DNA from: a virus
IMG/VR virus record: IMGVR_UViG_3300049726_000100
Span: 17,975 to 81,974 of that record
DNA: 64,000 bases
Direction: 5' to 3' (one strand)
The translations under genes and the position numbers were made by a program. The notes below the pieces were generated by a model. That model ran no database searches. It saw only the letters and a list, made by a program, of their open reading frames with translations, and was not told the origin of the DNA. Positions 31,201-38,515 of this stretch are shown here, piece after piece; position 1 is the stretch's first letter; the number at the start of each line of letters is the position of its first letter.

Positions 31201-33472
31201 AAAAGGTATGACAAGTGATGGTACAGAAGCAATACGTTTTCAATTAAGTAATACTCAAGTAACAATTACTGATAGTAGAGCAATACCAAGAGGTTTTGAA
31301 TATAATAATGATTATAGTAGTACTTTCAGTTCAAATTCTTTGGTTTCAAGAGCATATGTTGATACAGTTGCAACAGGTTTACAAGTACATGCTGCTGTTG
31401 AAGTAGCAACAACAGGTCCTGTAACACTTTCAGGTTTAACAATAATTGGTGGTGTTCAACTTACCATAGGTATGAGAGTTTTAGTTAAAAATCAAGCAAG
31501 TGGTGCTACAAATGGTGTTTATACCGCATCAACAACCAATTGGGGTCGTGCATCAGATTTTAATGGCTCAGTTTTTGGTGATGTTGTTTCAGGTGCTTAT
31601 ATGTCAGTTATCAGTGGTGCAACCAATAAAAATACTTCATGGATTCTCACAACACCTAACCCAATTTATATTGGAATTACACCTTTAACATTTGTATTAT
31701 TCAATTCTACCCAAGGTACTGTTAGTGGTAATGGTATTTGTGTTACATCAGTAGGTGGAAACTATAATATTGCAGTTAAATTAGCAAGCAATTCAAGTTT
31801 ATGTAGTGATGTAAGTGGTTTATATGTAAATTCAGCCATTGCAGGAATTGGTTTACAATATAGTACTGGTGTTATTAATTTAAATGGTTCAAGTCTTGCA
31901 GGAAACAGTATTTGTTGGTCAGGTAATAGTTTTAATGTAAATGTTAATAGTGGTACACTTAGTACTACTTTAACAAGTAAATTAAATACAAGTATATATC
32001 AAACATATACTGGTACAACAGCACCTGCAACATATGCAAGTAAATCATTTGTAAGTGGTTATACTGGAATAACAGCACCTAATACTTTTGCTTCAAAGTC
32101 ATTTGTAAGTGGTTATACTGGAACAACAGCACCTAATACTTTTGCTTCAAAGTCATTTGTAAGTGGTTATACTGGAACAACAAATGCAATATTAAATAAA
32201 AAAGCAAATATAAGTGGCGTGACATTTACAGGTGTAGTTAATGTATGTACACCAGCAACAAATGATAATAGTAATTGTGTAATAAATAGTGCATGGTATA
32301 TTGGTCAATGTGCAACAGCAATGCCTTTAATGGATGGTACTGCTACAGTTGGTACTTCAACATTATGGGCAAAACAAGACCATACACATCCAAGTGATAC
32401 AAGTAAATTATTTACAAGTGGTGGTACAATGAGTGGTACATTAAAAGGAACTATAATAACAGGTTCAACAAGAGTATGTTCTCCAATAGTATGTGGTACT
32501 TCATGTGTTCAAACAGCATTATTATGTTCAACAGGTACAGTAAAAGGAACTATAATAACAGGTTCAACAAGAGTATGTTCTCCAATAGTATGTGGTACTT
32601 CATGTGTAAGTGGTGCTATTATATCAGGTTCAACTTGTATGATAACATCAGTTATTAGAATAAAAACAGGTGCTGGTATAGGAAAAGTTTTAACTTCGGC
32701 AGCAGATGGAACAGGTTGTTGGTGTAATCAAGCAGCATCAGTTCCTTTCTGTTGGGTAGGTACTACTGCTAATGGTGTTGGTACATATGTTAATATGAGT
32801 TGTATATGTTCACAACCTAATATGACTTTTAATGGTAGTACTTTATCTGTAACTGGTAATATTAATGCAAGTACTTATATATGTTCACCAATAATAACAG
32901 GTAGTACAAGAGTATGTTCACCTATTGTTTGCGGTACATCATGTATAAAAAGTCCATTGATTTCTGGTGGAACAAGTGCATTCGCTCCTACTCCTGCAGT
33001 AAATAATAATAGTACTTGTATTGCAACAACAGCATGGTATATCAAACAAGGTAGTACTGCACTTCCATTAATGGATAGTACAGCAACAAGTGGTAGTTCA
33101 ACATATTGGTCAAGACAAGACCATGTACATCCAAGTGATACAAATAAAATATCATTAATAAGTTATAGTGGTTATACACCCGGTACAGGTGCTACTGTTA
33201 CTATTGATGCAAGGGTAATGAATCATCAAATTACAATGCCAGCAGGAAATATAACAATTGCAGTATCTAACGCAACAAACGGATTAAAATTTTTTGTACA
33301 TATTACACAAGATGGTGTTGGTGGACGTACAGTTACTTGGTTTAGTACAATTAGATGGGCAGGTGGTACTGCTCCAATATTAACAACAACAGCAAGTAAA
33401 CGTGATGTATTGGGTTTCTTTAGTACATCAAGTAATACTTATGATGGTTATTTAGTAGGATTAAATATATAA
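28295..33472 (+). CDS. long tail fibre (gp37-like), 1725 residues
   Basis: The start at 28295 is preferred over 28145 because the longer frame overlaps the preceding gene and the late motif. The order of modules is: N-terminal attachment; FNNFTGTTLPT...YYNKTQINNYTG repeats; a middle part with lectin-like beta regions (about residues 290-760); a CKYDNHNICL repeat; the RVLVKNQASGATNGVYTAST fibre module shared with fibre C; three 18-residue ASKSFVSGYTG repeats; VCSPIVCGTSC repeats; and a C-terminal domain with FVHITQDGVGGRTVTWF and ASKRDVLGFFS, typical of distal fibre tips. It is followed directly by a glycine-rich tip protein, the T-even gp37/gp38 order. Probably receptor-binding. Confidence 0.75.
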   Translation: MATFTVDLLSGNIFLFNGNFSGSGSTPTTGSTYPQVNLYTDLPAAGTSSGKIYVVRSGSGTYVANRKSSGFYFSNGSSWKFLGDTPDYFKSNNFQIYDSVDNAKGVMFITSGISTNNFRNLTIQNSDGTLAYLTDLNTKVDVSVFNNFTGTTLPTFYYNKAQINSYTGKTNTLIGTKLNIINFNNFTGTTLPTNYYNKTQINNYTGSTGLQQVTEINASTNIESSFNGGLVSSKIRPTGDTVSAITINKADGITPIITINTISGLTGFGTITPKGLVHAYGIDTIGDLIGTETNALIIDGSLDVDKNVQWAENGVAKWLAETYRDENAKFWYLYNIDDNNSPIVISETGRFGVNSPSNIMNSHAALVIGGPNDISIGGIYTRNYISIFEFEIDSITGTTDTFRWKISIDQGQTFSAWSISSGCTTGATLIYAGITVQFKNITGHGLGTTFIFAAFGQLPIGTFVVSTVGFTDVQQTLDYTANPIIYNNITAEANSSTLGGDVIIFNSGTTVNAIYFGTQVKIDSIYVNMLNIASGIILVTEYWTGSMWVDINNFNNNYIDCTKNLTQSGSLSWDSTLMTNWIQDDLSDLPGDENYLYWIRIRTTTNPIIAPIANSFARGGNYRFAIMSSPNDTVPHMYVDSLGRVNIGGGVITRLNKFQINEANFLDVAVGSQSLIEMDSNNANAADLRIKLSSNDAIGTGLAIVKTRGTLCSVCGVQNGDEIGHVWFRARIANTGATVNSIISQYTGNGLLGSYNGDILFNTATNSVPTEKVRITAVGNTGFGIVPTAVIHLKAGTITNAPLKFTSGSLLSSPEVGAVEFDGYNFYFTITGSTIRKTFSSLESPIFTGNPELPVSTCLNNINLCNFILNSGGTNNNTLFKTCDFNAYTGSTQPAIVKVITGATNGICKYDNHNICLGGILTAPIIICGNQDFCLQSRRINIASSCGAQIYDKNGCGMEFYSSGGTISIKGMTSDGTEAIRFQLSNTQVTITDSRAIPRGFEYNNDYSSTFSSNSLVSRAYVDTVATGLQVHAAVEVATTGPVTLSGLTIIGGVQLTIGMRVLVKNQASGATNGVYTASTTNWGRASDFNGSVFGDVVSGAYMSVISGATNKNTSWILTTPNPIYIGITPLTFVLFNSTQGTVSGNGICVTSVGGNYNIAVKLASNSSLCSDVSGLYVNSAIAGIGLQYSTGVINLNGSSLAGNSICWSGNSFNVNVNSGTLSTTLTSKLNTSIYQTYTGTTAPATYASKSFVSGYTGITAPNTFASKSFVSGYTGTTAPNTFASKSFVSGYTGTTNAILNKKANISGVTFTGVVNVCTPATNDNSNCVINSAWYIGQCATAMPLMDGTATVGTSTLWAKQDHTHPSDTSKLFTSGGTMSGTLKGTIITGSTRVCSPIVCGTSCVQTALLCSTGTVKGTIITGSTRVCSPIVCGTSCVSGAIISGSTCMITSVIRIKTGAGIGKVLTSAADGTGCWCNQAASVPFCWVGTTANGVGTYVNMSCICSQPNMTFNGSTLSVTGNINASTYICSPIITGSTRVCSPIVCGTSCIKSPLISGGTSAFAPTPAVNNNSTCIATTAWYIKQGSTALPLMDSTATSGSSTYWSRQDHVHPSDTNKISLISYSGYTPGTGATVTIDARVMNHQITMPAGNITIAVSNATNGLKFFVHITQDGVGGRTVTWFSTIRWAGGTAPILTTTASKRDVLGFFSTSSNTYDGYLVGLNI
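32018..32179 (+). repeat. three 54-base tandem repeats in the long fibre
   Basis: Units at 32018-32071, 32072-32125 and 32126-32179 encode TAPNTFASKSFVSGYTGT. The last two are almost identical. Confidence 0.85.
32443..32607 (+). repeat. 66-base direct repeat in the long fibre
   Basis: An identical 66-base segment occurs at 32443-32508 and 32542-32607 (protein KGTIITGSTRVCSPIVCGTS), with a diverged third copy near 32890-32945. Confidence 0.8.
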
Positions 33473-33474
33473 TA

Positions 33475-34146
33475 ATGGTTATAACATATAATACATCAGG
33501 TACTTTTATTTGGACATGTCCATTATATCTAACACAAATAAGAGTTGAATGTTGGGGTGCTGGTGGTGGTGGTGCAACAAAGACAACTATTACATATGGT
33601 GGTGGTGGAGCAGGTGGTGGTGCATATTCAAGTGGTTTTGTTAATGTTATTCCCGGTTCTGGTTATACTATTATAGTTGGAAGTGGTGGTGCTGCAGGTA
33701 TAAATGGTGGTGATAGTAGTTTTAATGTTACTACTGTTGTTGCAAAAGGTGGTACAGGAGTAATACTTGATAGTACGGGAGGTACACAAGGTGGACAAGC
33801 AAGTAGTGGTACAGGAACTATAAAATATAATGGTGGAAATGGTGCAAATAGTTATCCGGGTGGTATTCTTGGTGCTCCAAGAGGTGGTGGAGGTGGCGGT
33901 GCTGCTGGAAATAAAAATGCTGGTGGAAACGCAATTATGGCTTCAGGTGGTACTGGAGGAGTAGCTGGTGGTGGTGCAGGTGGAAATGGTACTATAACAT
34001 TACCTAGTTCAAATGGTTATCCGGGTACTGCTCCGGGTGGTGGAGGTGGTGGTGCTATTAGAGCATATACGGGTGGAACATCAATTGGTGGTACAGGAGC
34101 AAGTGGAAAAATTGTTATTACTTATTGTGAAGTTTCATTTTTTTAA
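33475..34146 (+). CDS. glycine-rich tail-fibre tip adhesin (gp38-like)
   Basis: A 223-residue protein. After a beta-strand start (FIWTCPLYLTQIRVECWGAG) it is dominated by glycine-rich runs (GGGGAGGGAY, GGGGGGAAG, GGGAGGNG, GGGGGGAI) separated by variable segments, and it ends GASGKIVITYCE. This matches the glycine-rich domain family, including the S16-type gp38 adhesin whose polyglycine helices display receptor-binding loops. Two bases separate it from the long fibre gene. I infer that it caps that fibre and sets host range. The strand-rich ends fit the more general glycine-rich tail protein family equally well. Confidence 0.7.
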   Translation: MVITYNTSGTFIWTCPLYLTQIRVECWGAGGGGATKTTITYGGGGAGGGAYSSGFVNVIPGSGYTIIVGSGGAAGINGGDSSFNVTTVVAKGGTGVILDSTGGTQGGQASSGTGTIKYNGGNGANSYPGGILGAPRGGGGGGAAGNKNAGGNAIMASGGTGGVAGGGAGGNGTITLPSSNGYPGTAPGGGGGGAIRAYTGGTSIGGTGASGKIVITYCEVSFF

Positions 34147-34157
34147 AATAAAATATT

Positions 34158-34167
34158 AGTATTTATA
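34158..34167 (+). promoter_or_regulatory. putative late promoter motif AGTATTTATA
   Basis: Exact copy, 16 bases before the holin-like gene. Confidence 0.55.
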
Positions 34168-34182
34168 ATTAAAAATATAATC

Positions 34183-34494
34183 ATGAAATTAACTAATTTT
34201 ATTGCAAATTTTTTTAGAGGTAGTGGTTCTGAAAGTAGTATGAGATTAATATTTATATTAACTGCATTAACTACATTAACTGGATTACTTACTATAGATA
34301 TAAAGTTCGCAATTCATATTATTAAATATACTGGAGTTGAAATTGCAGCAGTAATTGGTGCTAATTCATTATTTTTAGGTAGTGTTATTTATGGTAAAAA
34401 CAAAGCGAAAACAATTGAAAATGACGGTAAGTTGATAGATAATAAAATAAATAATATAGACAATACTGATAGTAGTACTAAAACTGATAAATAA
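34183..34494 (+). CDS. small two-helix membrane protein, holin-like
   Basis: A 103-residue protein with two hydrophobic segments: RLIFILTALTTLTGLLTI (about residues 21-40) and GVEIAAVIGANSLFLGSVIY (about 52-72). A hydrophilic tail of about 30 charged residues follows. Size, two membrane helices and charged C-terminus fit a class II holin-type lysis protein, and it follows the fibre genes. No endolysin is seen next to it, so the lysis role is inference. Confidence 0.5.
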   Translation: MKLTNFIANFFRGSGSESSMRLIFILTALTTLTGLLTIDIKFAIHIIKYTGVEIAAVIGANSLFLGSVIYGKNKAKTIENDGKLIDNKINNIDNTDSSTKTDK

Positions 34495-34496
34495 AA

Positions 34497-34919
34497 ATGG
34501 ACTATTCAACATTTAATATTAATAATTTTTTTATTAAGAAAGATAGCACACTTCCTGAATTAAAATATCCATTAATTCAACATACATTAGAACAATATGA
34601 TATTACTGCAGATATGTTAGAAAATGTTGCAGTTACTGTATCAATGATTGATGAAAATGGATTATATCGAATTGCTAACGCACCAGCAAATCTTGTTGTT
34701 AATAATGATAGACCAGATTTTCCTGCAGAAGAAAAATATACATTAACATATAGGTTTAAGTTAAGAGATACAAGAAAAGCAGGTAATTATAAAATGGAAT
34801 TTAAATTAGACTTTATTTCATCTGGAAATGAGGGCGGTTGCGGTAAAATAACATTACCTGTTAATGGATATATAAATGTTATAATATCTAATAGTATTAC
34901 AAAAACCACAGTAATTTAA
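34497..34919 (+). CDS. probable baseplate/virion protein, BppU-like N-terminus
   Basis: A 140-residue beta-rich protein. NFFIKKDSTLPELKYPLIQ followed by ENVAVTVSMID resembles the start of BppU-type baseplate proteins (F.I..G.T.P.L...L). RFKLRDTRKAGNYKMEFKLDF is a typical edge of a beta-sandwich. It starts two bases after the holin-like gene. Structural role inferred. Confidence 0.5.
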   Translation: MDYSTFNINNFFIKKDSTLPELKYPLIQHTLEQYDITADMLENVAVTVSMIDENGLYRIANAPANLVVNNDRPDFPAEEKYTLTYRFKLRDTRKAGNYKMEFKLDFISSGNEGGCGKITLPVNGYINVIISNSITKTTVI

Positions 34920-34927
34920 AATATTAA

Positions 34928-34957
34928 TTGACATTTAAATTTTTTTAATTATCTTTG
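34928..34957 (+). promoter_or_regulatory. Bacteroidota-type promoter of the SNF2 helicase gene
   Basis: TTG at 34928-34930, 19 bases, TATCTTTG at 34950-34957. Because this box overlaps a possible TTG start at 34955, translation should begin at ATG 34979. Confidence 0.75.
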
Positions 34958-34978
34958 CATGTAAAGTCAAAAAGTTAT

Positions 34979-36772
34979 ATGCAATCACTACCCCCATTCA
35001 TAGTTTGTTGTGAAAGAATTTCTAAAAGACAAGCATATTATCTTAGGTTTCAATATAATGAAGGATTAATAAATAATCTTAAATCATTACCTGAAGAAAC
35101 TCGTAAATGGAATGCTGGTATGATGGTATGGGAAGTAACTACAATGTCATTATTTTCTTTAATCAAAAAATATAAAGGTTCAAATAAAATTCATTTTGAC
35201 TTTGGTAATGATGATAGTCGAAATATTTTCATTCAACAAATACAAAAACTTGAAATTGCTGAAGCAGAGAAACGTAAATTTATTGCCGAATTAAATATTA
35301 AGAAAGAATTTTGGGTTAAATACAAGCAAGAATTAGAAGAAACTTATGAAAAATATATAGATGTTGTACAAAAAAATTTAAAACCAAATATAACATTATT
35401 TAAACATCAAGTTGTAGGAATAATGTTTTTAAATGTAGTAAGAAATGCATTATTAGCTCTAGGGATGGGTTCAGGAAAAACTTTAATCTCAATAGGTTAT
35501 GTAGAAATGAATGATTTTAAAAAAGTAATTGTTATAACACCCAACTCATTGAAATACAATTACTTAAATGAAGTAAAAAAATTTTCAAACAATTCACAAG
35601 TTTTTATTGTTGGTAAAAAAAATACGTGTAATATTGAAAATAGTAAATACATTATCTTCAATTATGATTATTTTAATTCATCTGATTTTAATAAGGTAAA
35701 AGATAAGTTTGATAAATTAAATATAGGTAAAATAGATTGTTTAATTGCAGATGAGTGTCATCGTATTTCTTCAACCTCAACAAATACGTATAAAGCGTTT
35801 AAAAGATTATTTAAAGACGATATTTTTAATGATGGAAAAATATCAAAAATTTTTATGTCCGGGACTCCAGCAAAATCGCACGCATATCAGTTATATAGCG
35901 TGTTACATCAAATTTCACCATTAGAATTTCCAACAAAAGATAAATTTTATAAAATTTATTGTGGAATGTCGTATAATATTGATGGCTTTGGTTGGGAAAC
36001 AGATATTAGTTTAACAAAATTCGAAGAATTATTTAATAAAATAAGCCCATTTACATACAGAAAAAAACTTGAAGAAATGCTTCTCGATTTGCCAGAGAAA
36101 ACAGTACAAAAAATAGTTCTTGAAATGACACCTAAAGAATATGAAATATATTATGAATTAGAAGATGGAACAATTAATGAGTTTAATGATAAAAAAATCA
36201 TACATCCATTAGCAATATTAAGTAAGTTACGAGAATATACTAGTCATTTGAAAACAAATAGTGTGAGAGAATTAATAGATTCAATTTTAGAATGTGGCGA
36301 TAAATTAGTAATTGTAGATTTTTTCAAAAAAAGTTTACATGAATTACATGATAAATATCCTGAAATATCAAAACTTCATATTGGAGATGTTTCTGATACT
36401 GAAAGAGCCGAAATTGTTAGAGATTTTCAAGATGAAAATGGAAAAACCAAATTATTATTGGGTTCTCAAAGTACAATTTCTGAAGGACTTACATTAACAG
36501 CAGCAAATAAGATTGGTATTATTACAGTACCGTGGACACCTTCTGATATGGACCAGATAGTTTTTCGAATTTATCGCATAAATCAGCGCAATGCAGTTAA
36601 TGCATATTTTTTTGTATATAAAGATACTATAGATGAATACGTTTTCGATTTATGTGAAAAGAAACATCAAGAACTTTCAATGGTAATTGATGGGAAAAAA
36701 TCCGAATCAGACATTAATCAAAGTATTATTAATGATTTAATCGAAATTATTAAAAATAAACATAAAAAATAG
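34979..36772 (+). CDS. SNF2-type helicase, SMARCAL1/UvsW-like
   Basis: A 597-residue superfamily 2 ATPase. ATG 34979 is chosen since the upstream frame lies in the promoter. The N-terminal 60 residues (AYYLRFQYN..., ...RKWNAGMMVWEV) resemble the HARP-like substrate-recognition part of annealing helicases. Walker A is GMGSGKT near residue 162, DECHRI near 257, MSGTPAKS (motif III) near 294; motifs V/VI are LLGSQSTISEGLTL and DQIVFRIYRINQ. It would remodel forks or recombination intermediates, a role UvsW has in T4. It has its own host-type promoter among late genes. Confidence 0.8.
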   Translation: MQSLPPFIVCCERISKRQAYYLRFQYNEGLINNLKSLPEETRKWNAGMMVWEVTTMSLFSLIKKYKGSNKIHFDFGNDDSRNIFIQQIQKLEIAEAEKRKFIAELNIKKEFWVKYKQELEETYEKYIDVVQKNLKPNITLFKHQVVGIMFLNVVRNALLALGMGSGKTLISIGYVEMNDFKKVIVITPNSLKYNYLNEVKKFSNNSQVFIVGKKNTCNIENSKYIIFNYDYFNSSDFNKVKDKFDKLNIGKIDCLIADECHRISSTSTNTYKAFKRLFKDDIFNDGKISKIFMSGTPAKSHAYQLYSVLHQISPLEFPTKDKFYKIYCGMSYNIDGFGWETDISLTKFEELFNKISPFTYRKKLEEMLLDLPEKTVQKIVLEMTPKEYEIYYELEDGTINEFNDKKIIHPLAILSKLREYTSHLKTNSVRELIDSILECGDKLVIVDFFKKSLHELHDKYPEISKLHIGDVSDTERAEIVRDFQDENGKTKLLLGSQSTISEGLTLTAANKIGIITVPWTPSDMDQIVFRIYRINQRNAVNAYFFVYKDTIDEYVFDLCEKKHQELSMVIDGKKSESDINQSIINDLIEIIKNKHKK

Positions 36773-36791
36773 AATTATTTTAAAAATTAAA

Positions 36792-36801
36792 AGTATTTAT
36801 A
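36792..36801 (+). promoter_or_regulatory. putative late promoter motif AGTATTTATA
   Basis: Exact copy, 20 bases before the small RHH gene. Confidence 0.55.
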
Positions 36802-36820
36802 TATAAAGATAAGTAGTAAT

Positions 36821-36985
36821 ATGAAAAGAGAAAAAATATTAGTTGATACAATTACGATTAAAATATCGAAAGTTTTATCTGAAAAATATAAAAAATTTTG
36901 TGATGACAATGGCTTATCACTTTCCAAAAGATTAAGGTTTTTCATGGAAAAAGATATTGAAGGTAAAATTGAAATAAAAAAATAA
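36821..36985 (+). CDS. small ribbon-helix-helix-like protein
   Basis: A 54-residue ORF, ATG to TAA. A strand (ILVDTITIKIS) is followed by two helices (KVLSEKYKKFCDDNG and LSKRLRFFMEKDIEG), the order of CopG/Arc ribbon-helix-helix DNA-binding proteins. It has its own promoter motif and precedes the polymerase region. A transcription regulator is inferred. Confidence 0.55.
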   Translation: MKREKILVDTITIKISKVLSEKYKKFCDDNGLSLSKRLRFFMEKDIEGKIEIKK

Positions 36986-37006
36986 TACTATGTTAATAAA
37001 TATGAA

Positions 37007-38143
37007 ATGATATTGGATGAATTTGTTGAAACAATATGGCATGCAAGTAATAAAAAATATTATCAAAATAAAGGTTATGTTTTTACAAAAATTAATAATA
37101 AAATTTTAATTAAAGTTTCTGATTTAAAAAATGGAAGTCATTGTATGGTTCATGTTAAATGTGATATATGTGGAAAAGAAAAATATTTAACATATAAGGT
37201 TTATAATAAAAATATTAAATCTGGTGGTTATTACGGATGTTCAGACAAATGTTCAATTAATAAATATTATGAAACAAATTTAAAAAAATATGGATATAAA
37301 AATCCAGTTAATTCAGATGAAATTAAACAAAAAACAAGACAAACGTGTTTAAAAAAATTTGGTGTTACAACAAATTTATTATGTGAAGACACCAAAAATA
37401 AAATAAAAGAAACGACTATAAAAAAATTTGGTTGTAAACATAATTCACAATCTAATATAATTAAAGAAAAGAAAAAACAAAATGATTTGAAAAAATATGG
37501 TGTTAATTACTTTTTTAATACTAAAGAATTTAAAGAAAAATCAGAAAAAACCAATTTGGAAAGATATGGATATAAAAATCCAGTTAATTCTAATGAAATT
37601 AAAGAAAAAACAAAACAAACTAATTTAAAAAGATATGGCTGTGAATATACGCTACAAAATAAAGAAGTAAGAGAAAAGATAAAACAAACCAATCTTAAAA
37701 AATACGGTGTTGAAAATATTACTATGAATAAAAAATATTCTGAAAAAGCAAAAAACACAATGATTGAAAGATATGGTGAATTATGGCTAAAACACGCTCC
37801 CAAATATAATGCAAATTCAATAATTTATTTAGATATAATTTCAGAAAAATTGGGTTTACCAATACAACATGCATTAAATGGCGGTGAAAAGAAATTTATA
37901 AGATATTGGGTTGATGGATATATTGAAAAATATAATATTTGTATTGAATGGGATGAAATTAGTCATAACGAAACAAAACAAAAAGAACGTGATTTAATTA
38001 GAGAAAATTTTCTTAAAGAAAAGCACAATTGTCATATTATAAGAATTAATGAAAAAGAATTTCTTAAAGATATTGACAATCAAATTAACATTGTTTGTAA
38101 TAAAATAAATAATATTATAAATTTAATTAATACAACCATATAA
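37007..38143 (+). CDS. homing endonuclease with KYG-repeat DNA-binding region, copy 1
   Basis: A 378-residue protein. The N-terminal zinc ribbon (CDICG and YYGCSDKC) is followed by about seven helical repeats of the form LKKYGVxN...EIKEKxKQT, a DNA-binding array common in phage endonucleases. The C-terminal 120 residues contain RYWVDGYIEKYNICIEWDE-x-SH and HIIRINEKEF, with D...E.DE..H residues like Vsr/EDxHD nucleases. This end is almost identical to that of the protein at 42850-44091. It separates the RHH gene from the polymerase operon. Confidence 0.75.
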   Translation: MILDEFVETIWHASNKKYYQNKGYVFTKINNKILIKVSDLKNGSHCMVHVKCDICGKEKYLTYKVYNKNIKSGGYYGCSDKCSINKYYETNLKKYGYKNPVNSDEIKQKTRQTCLKKFGVTTNLLCEDTKNKIKETTIKKFGCKHNSQSNIIKEKKKQNDLKKYGVNYFFNTKEFKEKSEKTNLERYGYKNPVNSNEIKEKTKQTNLKRYGCEYTLQNKEVREKIKQTNLKKYGVENITMNKKYSEKAKNTMIERYGELWLKHAPKYNANSIIYLDIISEKLGLPIQHALNGGEKKFIRYWVDGYIEKYNICIEWDEISHNETKQKERDLIRENFLKEKHNCHIIRINEKEFLKDIDNQINIVCNKINNIINLINTTI

Positions 38144-38144
38144 C

Positions 38145-38507
38145 ATGGCTACACTTTATACTTGGAATATGAATCCAATTCGAGATGTTTTATTAAATAT
38201 GTTATTATCAAATGCTAATATATCTGATGATAATATAAAGGAAGAAATTCACAATATTTTCATTGAAATCTTTAAACCTTATTTAAAAAATGAAGGTGAT
38301 TTAATTTATTTAGATTTTAAGATAAAAAAATCTAAAGAGTATTATAAATTTATTGCAAATAATTTACCAACAAGTCTTTGGAGTATAGGTATTTTAATGG
38401 AAAATCCCAGCATGGTAATGAAAGACAATAAATATAAATATGGTGATAAAATATATACTTTTAATAACAAAACTAAAACGTTGAAATATGTTACGTTAAA
38501 TAAATAA
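38145..38507 (+). CDS. unrecognised protein upstream of DNA polymerase
   Basis: A 120-residue protein: helical N-terminus (MNPIRDVLLNMLLSNANISD), then alpha/beta with a basic C-terminal part. No family recognised. It lies nine bases before the polymerase gene, so the two are probably co-translated. Confidence 0.55.
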   Translation: MATLYTWNMNPIRDVLLNMLLSNANISDDNIKEEIHNIFIEIFKPYLKNEGDLIYLDFKIKKSKEYYKFIANNLPTSLWSIGILMENPSMVMKDNKYKYGDKIYTFNNKTKTLKYVTLNK

Positions 38508-38515
38508 CATTAAAA

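Noticed and set aside
34955-34978. TTG start for the SNF2 helicase
   Set aside because: It overlaps the -7 promoter box, so it would not be in the transcript.
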